From the NCBI RefSeq assembly GCF_025950085.1, contig NZ_JAPDDS010000001.1, forward strand, positions 186,001-250,000: 64,000 bases of DNA, written 5' to 3'. Below are positions 24,039-32,343 of the stretch, one piece after another. The position numbers were made by a program, and so were the translations under genes. Below the pieces are notes generated by a model, which saw only the letters and a list, made by a program, of their open reading frames with translations, did not search any database and was not told the origin of the DNA. Within the stretch, counting starts at the first letter, position 1; each line of letters opens with the position of its first letter. Source of the DNA: Luteolibacter flavescens. GTDB lineage: Bacteria; Verrucomicrobiota; Verrucomicrobiia; Verrucomicrobiales; Akkermansiaceae.

Positions 24039-24050
24039 ACGCGATTGCGT
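24039..24050. promoter_or_regulatory. Palindromic site ACGCGATTGCGT upstream of GH43
   Basis: This site matches the palindrome at 6674-6685 at 11 of 12 bases, plus the following AA. A 7-bp inverted repeat (GGCCATT / AATGGCC, 24020-24057) surrounds it. The region separates the GH43 gene from the divergent small gene at 24147, so a shared operator is possible. Confidence 0.3.
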
Positions 24051-24146
24051 AATGGCCTGAAGGTCGGGAAACCTTAGTGATGCGGGTGTCTTGAAGATCT
24101 TCCCACGGACTTCAATGGCTCCCCGTGCTCTCACCCCTTCACCCCG

Positions 24147-24434
24147 ATGCCCAATCACGCCTCGAGTCCGCCGCTCCCGTTTTTTCCCAGGGTCGCCTTC
24201 CATCAGGAAGCCCGCGTGCTTCTCGGTGGGCGAGGGGGTGTCGGAGGCCACAATCGCCTGCGACCGGGAGCCCGGCCCCCGCTGGTGCTGGCCCTCTGCG
24301 GCCTCCTGATGTCGGTCGGGGCGGTGTATGTAACCTCACCAACCGGCGAGCGCTCGCTCGCTAGCGTCTTTGGAGCCTTCCACGAAGGGCTCGGTGATTC
24401 GTCGGTGACCGCGGTTGGAATGCCGGTCCAATGA
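24147..24434 (+). CDS. Hypothetical small membrane protein, 95 aa
   Basis: Not recognised. The frame has a strongly GC3-biased codon pattern like the real genes around it. The first ~44 residues are Pro/Arg/Gly-rich, followed by one clear hydrophobic segment (about 45-62, L-V-L-A-L-C-G-L-L-M-S-V-G-A-V-Y-V) and a C-terminal part of about 30 residues that would lie outside the cytoplasm. It stands alone between the divergent GH43 gene and a convergent minus-strand gene whose stop is only 26 bases away. A real but lineage-specific protein is likeliest. Confidence 0.5.
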   Translation: MPNHASSPPLPFFPRVAFHQEARVLLGGRGGVGGHNRLRPGARPPLVLALCGLLMSVGAVYVTSPTGERSLASVFGAFHEGLGDSSVTAVGMPVQ

Positions 24435-24460
24435 TGCTGCGCTGACTATCTAGAGGAAGG

Positions 24461-24727
24461 TCACTCCTCTTCGTCATCAAATCGCTCCGACGCATCGATT
24501 CCGTCGAGCTTCTCCCGGTAGCTTTTTTCGTCGAAGCCCTTCTTGCTCCGCCACATGGCATCCGTCTCCTCGCCGAGACAGGCGGCGATGCGGGCCTTGG
24601 CGTCGTCCTCGCTCATGCCCTTCGCGGTCAGGCGTTCCAAGGTCTTCGCCACGTAGCGGGTCTGGGGCGCGGCGAGTTGCTGCTCCACGGCATGGAGCAG
24701 GTCTTGGAAAAATGCGTCTTCGTCCAT
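24461..24727 (-). CDS. Hypothetical acidic protein, 88 aa
   Basis: Small, highly charged helical protein with no signal peptide or membrane segment, starting M-D-E-D-A-F-F-Q-D-L-L and ending in the acidic tail D-D-E-E-E. It contains Y-V-A-K-T-L-E-R-L and M-S-E-D-D-A-K-A-R-I-A-A-C, reminiscent of short conserved hypothetical proteins that carry a helical pair. The start at 24727 is chosen because residues further upstream in the frame are Cys-rich and overlap the neighbouring gene. It is the last gene of a minus-strand run that begins with the 1090-residue repeat protein. Function unknown. Confidence 0.65.
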   Translation of the reverse strand: MDEDAFFQDLLHAVEQQLAAPQTRYVAKTLERLTAKGMSEDDAKARIAACLGEETDAMWRSKKGFDEKSYREKLDGIDASERFDDEEE

Positions 24728-24764
24728 CGGCAGGCCCGATCCTGTCACGGGGTCCCGGCGCTTG

Positions 24765-25424
24765 TCAGCGTGTTTTCCGGTTTCGTCGGAAGACGACTCC
24801 ACCGAGCAACAGCAGGGGCAGTCCCACTGCCGCAGCACTGGTCGGCTCCGGCACGGCCATGCCCTGGGTCACGGTGATACCCCAACTCACGACTCTGGCC
24901 TGATCCATGGCTGCCATGTCGGCCACGAAGAGCGTCCATTGGCCGTTCGGATCGAGGCCGTTGAAGCTGGAGAGGAACTCGGTCCGGGGACTCAGGTTGG
25001 TCACCGTCTCCGGGTTCGAGATCCGGGCATCCGGCATGAAGTTCCCGGAGAAAATGCCACCGCTGTAGGTGTGGATGTCGCGGCTCGCGGAGTCTGAAAA
25101 GGTCACATCGAATCCGGATTGGTTCGATCCCGCACCGTTTTCGTCGGTGGTTCCCACCCGGTTCAGCAGCACGGAGAAGCCGTCACCGTGTCGGATGTAG
25201 GCGAAGAGGTCGCCGTTCCAGCCGCCTTCGATTTCGAGGTGGACCTGCAGGGAGTCTATCCGGGTGATGTCCAGATTGACGTTGCGCAGGTCCTTCCATC
25301 CCGCGGGATCATTGTCCGGGACGTAGCCGCTCACGACGTCCCATTGCAGGGAAGTCGTAACCGTCGCCGCCCGGGAGGTGACGGTCAGGCAAGGCAAAGC
25401 CATGGCCATGGCGAGGACTTTCAT
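24765..25424 (-). CDS. PEP-CTERM surface protein with P-domain-like fold
   Basis: A signal peptide is followed by about 160 residues resembling the proprotein-convertase P domain (L-Q-V-H-L-E-I-E-G-G-W-N-G-D-L-F-A-Y-I, then L-D-P-N-G-Q-W-T-L-F-V-A-D). The C-terminus is a textbook PEP-CTERM sorting signal: V-P-E-P-T-S, a hydrophobic helix G-L-P-L-L-L-L-G-G-V-V, and the basic tail F-R-R-N-R-K. PEP-CTERM proteins are processed by exosortase and become associated with the cell surface or exopolysaccharide; no exosortase gene is present in this window. The start codon overlaps the stop of the upstream repeat-protein gene by 4 bases (ATGA), so the two are translationally coupled. Confidence 0.88.
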   Translation of the reverse strand: MKVLAMAMALPCLTVTSRAATVTTSLQWDVVSGYVPDNDPAGWKDLRNVNLDITRIDSLQVHLEIEGGWNGDLFAYIRHGDGFSVLLNRVGTTDENGAGSNQSGFDVTFSDSASRDIHTYSGGIFSGNFMPDARISNPETVTNLSPRTEFLSSFNGLDPNGQWTLFVADMAAMDQARVVSWGITVTQGMAVPEPTSAAAVGLPLLLLGGVVFRRNRKTR

Positions 25425-28400
25425 GGAGTACGGAGTCTATAGTAGGATGAGCCTTGGAGCGGGCTGTTGTCGTTCCAGCGGAGCCGCCCGACTTCGTTGG
25501 CAGCGGCAACGGTCACCGGCGTCCAGTCGGTGAGATTCGAGGATCGCTCGATTTCATAGCTACGCAGGGGGATGACCTGCCAGGTGAGGGTGATCTGCGT
25601 GATCTGGCCGCCACTCGTGTCCGTGGAAATCGAGGGTTGATTCTGCCCCGTGCCAAGCGGCCCGCCGACCTCGACCTGGATGGTGGACTGGGAGTCCGCG
25701 CCGCGCGCGTCGGTGAGCGTGATGACAAATTGATCCGTGCCGGTGAATCCGGCGGGCGGGTAATACACCACCGAGTCCCCGCGGACCTGGACCGTGCCAC
25801 CGTGTTGCGACGGCGTGGCCATGGTCACGGTGAAGCTGTCTCCCTCGGGATCGGTGGTGCTACGGAAGAGCTTCGCGTGGTAGAGAACCAGCGGCGTCTC
25901 ATTGAAGGTGCTCGCCGATGCGCCTGCGAATACCGGCGGCGTATTGCCGGAACCGGTGAGGGCGACGTCGATGTCTCCGATGTGCAGCGTGGCGTTTTTC
26001 GCTCCGCTGCCCGTGGGGGCGAAGGCGACGGTCACGGTGCCGACTCCATCGCTGTCCGGTGCGGTGGCCCCGATGATGGTGAACAGCCCCGCATCAGACC
26101 CGTCAATGGTCACGGCAGGTGCAGCGAAGTTCGGTCCGGTAGCTGCCTGATACTTCAGCACCAGTGTGGTGCTCGACCCGGATGCCACGGTGCCGAGTGC
26201 TCGGACGTCTCCATCCGTTACCATCTGCTCGATGGGGTCCATCAAGATGATGCGGTTGCTGCTCGGCATGCCGGTGACCAGCCGTCCTGCACTCAGTTGG
26301 AATGGCCGCAGATGCCCGCTGACCAGCGGGCCCACCAGGCTGTTCGCAGGTCCGATGACGCCCGCGCTGCCTTGGGCATTGCCGATGGTGACGGCTCCGG
26401 TGTCCGGGATCGCGCCACGGTCGAAGCTTCCGCTCCTGACGAGATAGCGCCCGCCAGGCAAGGCGGAGGTGCCGGAGGACCCGACCCCATCATTGGCCGA
26501 GGCTCCGACCAACGAATTGCCGGGCGAGATGGTGCCCCTGACCCCGGTGCCCGCCTTTCCCCAGGTCACGGCTCCTCGGTCGTCGGAGCCCCACCGTCCG
26601 CTATTCACCACATAGGCCCCGTTGGTCAGGGCGGTGATACCGGAAATGCCTGCCAAGTCGTTTTCCGCGGAGCCTACGAGTGCATTCGACTCATCCATCG
26701 TGCCGGTGGTGGCGGTACCGCCGGGGCAGAGCATTACGGCTCCCGCATCGGCGATGGAGCCCCGATCCCAATATGGCGCGCTCACCACGTAGTTGCCATC
26801 GGCGAGGATTCGGACCGCCACGTCTCCCACCCGGTCATTGGCGGATGAACCGACCAAGGAATTTCCCGCGGAAAGGCTTCCGACGATGCCAGCGCCGCCA
26901 TCGGCCCAGGTGAGGGCTCCTGCTCCGCCCTGCCAGTCCGGGCTGCGCACCAGATAGTGCCCGCTTGGCAATGGAGTGATACCTGCCGAGCCCGCACGGT
27001 CGCCGGTAGCGCTCCCGATGAGGGAGTTCATGCTGCTGATCGCTCCCGTTGCTCCTGTGGAAGGGAGCCAAGTCACGGCTCCGGTACCCGCGCTCCACCC
27101 CGGGCTGGATAGCACGGCATTGCCATTGGCGAGCACGGTGATGCCGCCGGCCCCGATGGCGTCCCCAGCAGTTGATCCGGTGAGGGAATTCTGCGCGGTG
27201 ACATTGCCGGTCATGCCCGTGGTCCCGTTCACCCATGTGACGGCACCGATATCTGTCTGCGTGGCCGAGTCCCATGTCGAGCTGACCACGAAGAAGTTTC
27301 CCTGCGGCAAGACGACGATGCCTTCGTTTCCGACGCGGCATTGGGCGGTGGCTCCGGTCAGCGAATTGGCCGCGGACACAGGACCGGTGAGCCCGGTGCT
27401 ACCGGAACACCACGTGGCAGCGCCGGGATTTGGCAGAGAGCTGCTGGGTCCCCAGTAGGGACTGGTGACCACGTAGTTCCAGACATTCCCGGGGCAGGGC
27501 AGGAGCTTGACCCCGGTCGATCCCACCTGATCCAGCGCGCGGCTGCCGACCAGCGAATTTGCGGCACTCACCGCCCCGGCGATGCCGCTGGTGCCATTTA
27601 CCCAAGTCACCGCACCCACGTCCGAGACACTGGAGGAGAGGTTCCACTCCGGGCTCGCTACGATGAAGTGCCCGTTGGGGATCGCGATGATGCCCGCGGA
27701 GCCGATGCGATCGCCGCTCGTGGTGCCGACCAGGGAGTTGGCCGCGGTGATCGGCCCCGTCGACGCGGTGCTGCCCTCGCACCAGCGGACGGCTCCGGCA
27801 TTCGCCACGCTGCCATTCGTCCAGCTTGGATTGGCGATGACGAGGTTGCCATTCGCCAGCACCGTGATCGAAGACGATCCGAGCGCTTCGTTCGCGTAGG
27901 AGCCAACCATCGAGTTGGTGGCCGACACCACGCCGGAGAGCGGCGTCCCGCCCGGGCACCACGTGATCGATCCCGCGTCGGAGATCGGGCCGTTGTTCCA
28001 GGTCGAGCTGCGGATCAGGAAGCGTCCTCCAGACAGTGGGAGGACATCGTCGCTGCCGATACGGTCATTGTCGCTGGAGCCGATGATGCTGGACGTTTCC
28101 TGCAGGATGCCGATGGGGCGGGAGGACGCGGTGAACCACGCGACGGCACCGACGTCCACCAGCGGCGGGCTGTCCCATCCGCTGCACCGGACGATCATCG
28201 AGCCGTCGCTGAGGAAAGTGAGGCGACTTTCGCCGAGCAGGTCTCCAGCGGCGCGGCCGGTCAGGGAATTGGTGGCGGAAACGACGCCGTTGACGCCGGT
28301 CGAAGCCGGGCACCAGGTGATCGCTCCGGCATCGGCGATGGCGTCCCGGTCCCAATTCGGGCTGTGAACGGCGTAGCTTCCATCCGCGAGGATCGTGACG

Positions 28401-28693
28401 CCGCCGGAGCCGACATGATCGTAGGGCCGCGAGCCTCGCAGCGTGGCCAGTCGCGTCCACGAGGCATCGTAATGATGCACCGCTCCGGCGTCAGTGATCG
28501 CACCGGGGGCATCGTAGAGCGGGTCGATCACCACGTGATGTCCGTTCGGCAGTCGTGTGATCGCCATGCCGAATTGGCCGCTGCCGGATGGGCCGGAGAT
28601 GATCGTGTCTCCGGTTGCCGGAATCGCCGCAGATAAGAAGACCGCTGCCAGCAGACAGACACGCGGGTACGGAGCTTGGAATGGGGGAACCAA
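25421..28693 (-). CDS. Giant secreted repeat protein with Ig-like domains
   Basis: Surface protein of 1090 aa. A signal peptide (about 1-28) is followed by about 12 tandem units of roughly 65 residues (about 60-840). Each has the pattern N-S-L-V-G-S-x(3)-D-x-V-G-S, then a hydrophobic L-x-x-G-x-Y-V-V, S-P-x-W-x(6)-D-A-G-A-V-T-W, and a glycine turn. These resemble uncharacterised beta-strand repeats of adhesin-like proteins. After them come a choice-of-anchor/ASH-like domain (about 850-940), a cadherin-like Ig domain with G-F-T-G-T-D-Q-F-V-I-T-L-T-D (about 945-1025), and a C-terminal module ending S-Y-Y-R-L. It starts a minus-strand operon with the PEP-CTERM gene. The ligand is unknown. Confidence 0.87.
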   Translation of the reverse strand: MVPPFQAPYPRVCLLAAVFLSAAIPATGDTIISGPSGSGQFGMAITRLPNGHHVVIDPLYDAPGAITDAGAVHHYDASWTRLATLRGSRPYDHVGSGGVTILADGSYAVHSPNWDRDAIADAGAITWCPASTGVNGVVSATNSLTGRAAGDLLGESRLTFLSDGSMIVRCSGWDSPPLVDVGAVAWFTASSRPIGILQETSSIIGSSDNDRIGSDDVLPLSGGRFLIRSSTWNNGPISDAGSITWCPGGTPLSGVVSATNSMVGSYANEALGSSSITVLANGNLVIANPSWTNGSVANAGAVRWCEGSTASTGPITAANSLVGTTSGDRIGSAGIIAIPNGHFIVASPEWNLSSSVSDVGAVTWVNGTSGIAGAVSAANSLVGSRALDQVGSTGVKLLPCPGNVWNYVVTSPYWGPSSSLPNPGAATWCSGSTGLTGPVSAANSLTGATAQCRVGNEGIVVLPQGNFFVVSSTWDSATQTDIGAVTWVNGTTGMTGNVTAQNSLTGSTAGDAIGAGGITVLANGNAVLSSPGWSAGTGAVTWLPSTGATGAISSMNSLIGSATGDRAGSAGITPLPSGHYLVRSPDWQGGAGALTWADGGAGIVGSLSAGNSLVGSSANDRVGDVAVRILADGNYVVSAPYWDRGSIADAGAVMLCPGGTATTGTMDESNALVGSAENDLAGISGITALTNGAYVVNSGRWGSDDRGAVTWGKAGTGVRGTISPGNSLVGASANDGVGSSGTSALPGGRYLVRSGSFDRGAIPDTGAVTIGNAQGSAGVIGPANSLVGPLVSGHLRPFQLSAGRLVTGMPSSNRIILMDPIEQMVTDGDVRALGTVASGSSTTLVLKYQAATGPNFAAPAVTIDGSDAGLFTIIGATAPDSDGVGTVTVAFAPTGSGAKNATLHIGDIDVALTGSGNTPPVFAGASASTFNETPLVLYHAKLFRSTTDPEGDSFTVTMATPSQHGGTVQVRGDSVVYYPPAGFTGTDQFVITLTDARGADSQSTIQVEVGGPLGTGQNQPSISTDTSGGQITQITLTWQVIPLRSYEIERSSNLTDWTPVTVAAANEVGRLRWNDNSPLQGSSYYRLRTP
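26170..28510 (-). repeat. Coding tandem repeat, about 12 units of about 195 bp
   Basis: DNA underlying the ~65-residue repeats of the 1090-aa protein. Units are diverged at the nucleotide level but share the codons for N-S-L-V-G and G-A-V-T-W. Boundaries are approximate. Recombination between units could change their number. Confidence 0.7.
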
Positions 28694-28844
28694 GGGGGAG
28701 GGGGCAGGTGGGGGTGGATCCGGCCTCTGGCTAGCAGGAGGTTATCCTACGGTTTGGGGGTGCCCCGAAAAAAGCAGTTGAGACGCCAATGTGAAGCCTC
28801 AGATGCAAAAATCTAACCTTTTGCCACCTTGGACCGAGCTCCCG

Positions 28845-29777
28845 CTACCTATCTCCCGAGAGCGGGCTCTCCAGCATCTGCAGCCACGGCGTGTATTCCG
28901 GGGGGATGGGGGCCTTGAATTTCATCCGCTCCTTGGTCACCGGATGATCAAATTCCAAGCGCCATGCGTGCAGCATCAGCCGGCCCGGCTTTGCCCTTTG
29001 GCGCTCGGGCTTTGCGTAGATCGGATCGCCGACCAGCGGGCAGCCGAGGTGAAGCAGATGCACGCGGATCTGATGGGTGCGCCCCGTGTGCAGGTGGCAG
29101 AGCACAAGCGAGGAATCGGTGGAGCGGTCGATGGAAAGGACTTCGTAGTCCGTGATCGAGGCCTTACCGCCGGGGGGATTCACCACGGCCATCTTCTGGC
29201 GGTTCACCGGATGGCGACCGATGTGGGTGAAGACGGTGCCCTGCGGCGGATTCGGAATTCCCTGTGCCACGGCGAGGTAGAGCTTCTCCATCGTCCGGCC
29301 GGAGAATTGCTCGGTAAGGGAATGGTGGGCTTGGTCGGTCTTCGCCACCACCAGGCAACCCGAGGTGTCCTTGTCGAGGCGATGGACGATGCCGGGCCGC
29401 TCGACGCCGCCGATGCCGGAGAGTTGGCCGCGGCAGTGGTGGAGCAGGGCATTGACCAGCGTGCCGTCGGGATTGCCCGCCGCCGGGTGGACCACGATGC
29501 CGCTTTCCTTGTCGAGGACCACTAGGTGCTCGTCCTCAAAGAGGATGCTCAGCGGAATGTCCTGCGGCAGGGCCTCGGCGGGCACGGCCTCCGGGATGGC
29601 GATGCTGAGGTGATCGCCGATGGCCACCGAGTCGCGCGGCTTTGCAGGCTGGCCATTCCGCAGGATGAAGTGCTCGCGAATCAGCTCCTGGATGCGTGAG
29701 CGCGACAGCTCCGGCACCCGCGCCGCCAAGAAGGCATCGAGGCGTGTCCCGGCATCGCTTTCCACCCGGATTTCCAT
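28845..29777 (-). CDS. 23S rRNA pseudouridine synthase, RluA/RluD family
   Basis: Modifies uridines in large-subunit rRNA. An S4 RNA-binding domain (about residues 10-75, T-R-L-D-A-F-L-A-A-R-V-P and S-R-S-R-I-Q-E-L-I-R) precedes the synthase domain. The catalytic Asp lies in G-I-V-H-R-L-D-K-D-T-S-G near residue 145, the RluA family signature. The later motifs R-T-H-Q-I-R-V-H-L and G-D-P-I-Y are also present. The S4 plus synthase architecture favours RluD (positions 1911/1915/1917 by E. coli numbering) over RluA, but the exact targets are not readable. The gene is divergent from the Ser/Thr kinase gene. Confidence 0.93.
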   Translation of the reverse strand: MEIRVESDAGTRLDAFLAARVPELSRSRIQELIREHFILRNGQPAKPRDSVAIGDHLSIAIPEAVPAEALPQDIPLSILFEDEHLVVLDKESGIVVHPAAGNPDGTLVNALLHHCRGQLSGIGGVERPGIVHRLDKDTSGCLVVAKTDQAHHSLTEQFSGRTMEKLYLAVAQGIPNPPQGTVFTHIGRHPVNRQKMAVVNPPGGKASITDYEVLSIDRSTDSSLVLCHLHTGRTHQIRVHLLHLGCPLVGDPIYAKPERQRAKPGRLMLHAWRLEFDHPVTKERMKFKAPIPPEYTPWLQMLESPLSGDR

Positions 29778-29878
29778 GGGCGCGCAGCGTCATGGCGGGT
29801 GGCCGGGGCTGTCAATCTCGGTCGATGCTTCAAGAAATTGAAGTTTTCATTACCTGATCACGTAGGATACCCTCAGCC

Positions 29879-32245
29879 ATGCCGGAGGGGGAAATCGAAA
29901 TCGCATACTGCCACGCTTGCGGGACCTCGATGGACGTGGGGCAGGTGGCCCCTTTCTCGAATGTGGAATGCCCTTCCTGCGGGAAGCACACGCGGGTGAA
30001 GCGGGAGTTCGGCCCCTACACCTTGCTCCGCCGTCACGCCATCGGCGGCATGAGTGTCGTCTTCGTCGCACAGGACAATACGCTCGACCGCGAGGTGATC
30101 GTGAAGATCCTCAATGAGGAATATGGCAACGACGAGAAGCGGATCGCGGCCTTCGAGGAAGAGGCGCGGATCACCGCCTCCTTCAGCCATCCGCACGTGG
30201 TGCGCGTCTTCACGACGGGCCGGGCATTCGGTCACTTTTACATCGCGATGGAATTGGTGCCTGGAGGGCACTTCGAGCACCACATTCGCGAGCGCGGGTC
30301 GATCCCGGAAGCGGAGTTGCTTCCGCTCGCGATCCAGGTTGCTGCGGGGCTGAAGGCCGCACAGGCAGCCGGCCTGATCCACCGCGACATGAAGCCAGGC
30401 AATATCCTCCTGGATGCAACGGGCAATGCGAAGATCGTGGACTTCGGCCTCGCCCTCGTGACGAAGGGCGGCAAGGCGCAGGCCACGGAAATCTGGGCCA
30501 CTCCCTACTACGTCCCGCCGGAGACCATTGAAGGACTGCCGGAGGACTTCCGCTCCGACATGTATGCCTTCGGGGCTACCCTCTACCACGCGCTGGCGGG
30601 CAAGCCGCCGTGCGACGAGGAGTCGATGGACACCAACAAGCTGCGCGAGGTGAAGCGGAAGATCCTGCCGCTGGCGAAATGCGCAGCGTCGGTGAGTCCT
30701 GAGACCTGCGCCGCGGTGGATCGTGCCATGGCGCACGATCCCGCGCTGCGATTCCGCTCCTACGATGACCTGCTGGGTGCCTTGGAAGCGGCGCGGCAGA
30801 GACTCGCCGCGGGTGCTGCCATGTCCCCGGCGAAGGCGGGCAACGGCTCCAAGCGCGGAGGACACGGCAGTGAGAAACTCGCCCTCGCGGCGGCGGCTGT
30901 CCTGATCTTCGGAGCCGTGGGCTTCGCCGGTTGGTGGATCATGCGGGAAGAGCCGAAGCCGGTGATCTCGCAGGGAAATACAAGCCCGATACCCGTCGCA
31001 GTCGATCCGTCTGGAGGCGAAAGCAGCGCCCAAGTTGGCTCGGTCTATCGCTCGGCCGGAGAGGCATTGAGGGCGGGCGACTACGCGAAGGCGCGCAATC
31101 TTTTCTCCGAAGTCCGCGATCTGCCGGGTGTGCTCCAGCCCACCGGCTCATGGGCCGCCTGTGAAGTCGTCATCGCTGCCTATCTGGATGGCAAGAGCGA
31201 CGAGGCCCGTCAGGAAGCAGAGACCGCGGCGGATCACATCCGGGGGGCTGCCGGTCTCCCGGAGGTCACGCGGAGCCTGCTGATGGATGGACTGGAGGGA
31301 ATCGAGGGCTTCCGGCCGATCGTGTGGAGTTCGGAGGATCCCGCGCCCAACGGTGCAGCCTTGCTCGTCTCGCTCATCGCGGGTCTTAAGAATTGGGAAC
31401 ATGGCATGATTGATCTCGCCATGCCGCACTTCGATGCGGTCCTCGCCGCGGAGGCAAAGGGTTCGGACGCCTGGGTCGCGCCCTATCAGGAAATCCTCAG
31501 AGGCTACTCGAGCGACGCCAAGGCACTCGGCTCAGCGATTCCCGGAACGCTCCCCGGCACCGCGACCGCCTGCCGTGCCCTCGCCGATGAACTCCATGCA
31601 GTGCATGCCTCGCTGAAGACGAAGGGCCGCGCGAAATTCAACCTGCGGGCCTTACAGCTCGATCTGGAGAAGCATGCGCGTTCGCTCGGGGAAGATGAGG
31701 TCGCGCCCTCCGATCCCGTGCCGGTTTCAGCCGATCCGCTGGCGGACGTTCGCAAGACCGCTGCCGCCTGCCGGTTCACGGAAGCTGCTGCCGCGATCAA
31801 ATCGCCCGGCTTCCCCTTGAAGGACACCGAGCCCCGGGTCTCGGCGCTGCTTCTCCTCGCGGAGGCGGCGGCGTCATTCCTGGCGGATCTGGAGGACAAG
31901 CTGTCCACGCCGCCGGAGGATGTGACCCTCGAGCTGAAGGACAGTACGAAGCTGGACCAGATCACCGGCACCCGCAGCGGTGGCATCAAGATCCTCGACG
32001 CCACTGGCTCGACGCGCGATGTCGAGTGGTCGGAGGTGTCTCCGGACAGCGTGATCGAGCTGCACCGTCATCTGGTGAAGGCGGAGACCAGCGAGATCGA
32101 GCGGCTGCGCCGCCACGAGCAGGCCATTGCCTTCGATCTGCTCGCCGGCGATCCCGCGCGCGGTAAAAAAGCGGGAGAGAGCCTCGCCTTGAGTTCCCCG
32201 GCCTTCAAGCGTCGCTGGGACCTCGTGCAGGCGGCACTGGAGTGA
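29879..32245 (+). CDS. Membrane Ser/Thr protein kinase with N-terminal zinc ribbon
   Basis: A zinc-ribbon-like C11-x-x-C14 ... C31-x-x-C34 precedes a Hanks-type kinase domain (about 45-310). Kinase motifs are visible: glycine loop G-G-M-S-V-V-F-V-A, catalytic Lys K76 in V-I-V-K-I-L, catalytic loop H-R-D-M-K-P-G-N, and V-D-F-G-L-A. The APE motif is V-P-P-E rather than A-P-E. After a Pro/Ala linker, one transmembrane helix (about 338-360) leads to a C-terminal ~420-residue extracytoplasmic region of helical repeats. No recognised ligand-binding domain (such as PASTA) is present. The essential residues are intact, so it should be active. The gene is followed by the ParE-like gene after about 98 bases. 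Confidence 0.88.
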   Translation: MPEGEIEIAYCHACGTSMDVGQVAPFSNVECPSCGKHTRVKREFGPYTLLRRHAIGGMSVVFVAQDNTLDREVIVKILNEEYGNDEKRIAAFEEEARITASFSHPHVVRVFTTGRAFGHFYIAMELVPGGHFEHHIRERGSIPEAELLPLAIQVAAGLKAAQAAGLIHRDMKPGNILLDATGNAKIVDFGLALVTKGGKAQATEIWATPYYVPPETIEGLPEDFRSDMYAFGATLYHALAGKPPCDEESMDTNKLREVKRKILPLAKCAASVSPETCAAVDRAMAHDPALRFRSYDDLLGALEAARQRLAAGAAMSPAKAGNGSKRGGHGSEKLALAAAAVLIFGAVGFAGWWIMREEPKPVISQGNTSPIPVAVDPSGGESSAQVGSVYRSAGEALRAGDYAKARNLFSEVRDLPGVLQPTGSWAACEVVIAAYLDGKSDEARQEAETAADHIRGAAGLPEVTRSLLMDGLEGIEGFRPIVWSSEDPAPNGAALLVSLIAGLKNWEHGMIDLAMPHFDAVLAAEAKGSDAWVAPYQEILRGYSSDAKALGSAIPGTLPGTATACRALADELHAVHASLKTKGRAKFNLRALQLDLEKHARSLGEDEVAPSDPVPVSADPLADVRKTAAACRFTEAAAAIKSPGFPLKDTEPRVSALLLLAEAAASFLADLEDKLSTPPEDVTLELKDSTKLDQITGTRSGGIKILDATGSTRDVEWSEVSPDSVIELHRHLVKAETSEIERLRRHEQAIAFDLLAGDPARGKKAGESLALSSPAFKRRWDLVQAALE

Positions 32246-32343
32246 GAAAAGGAGATCCGGGCACTCGGAGCCAATGATTTCCGCAGGCCGACCCGGCACT
32301 TGCCAGCGGGGCGGCGTGTCCTCAGGATTCCCGAAAGATCGCC

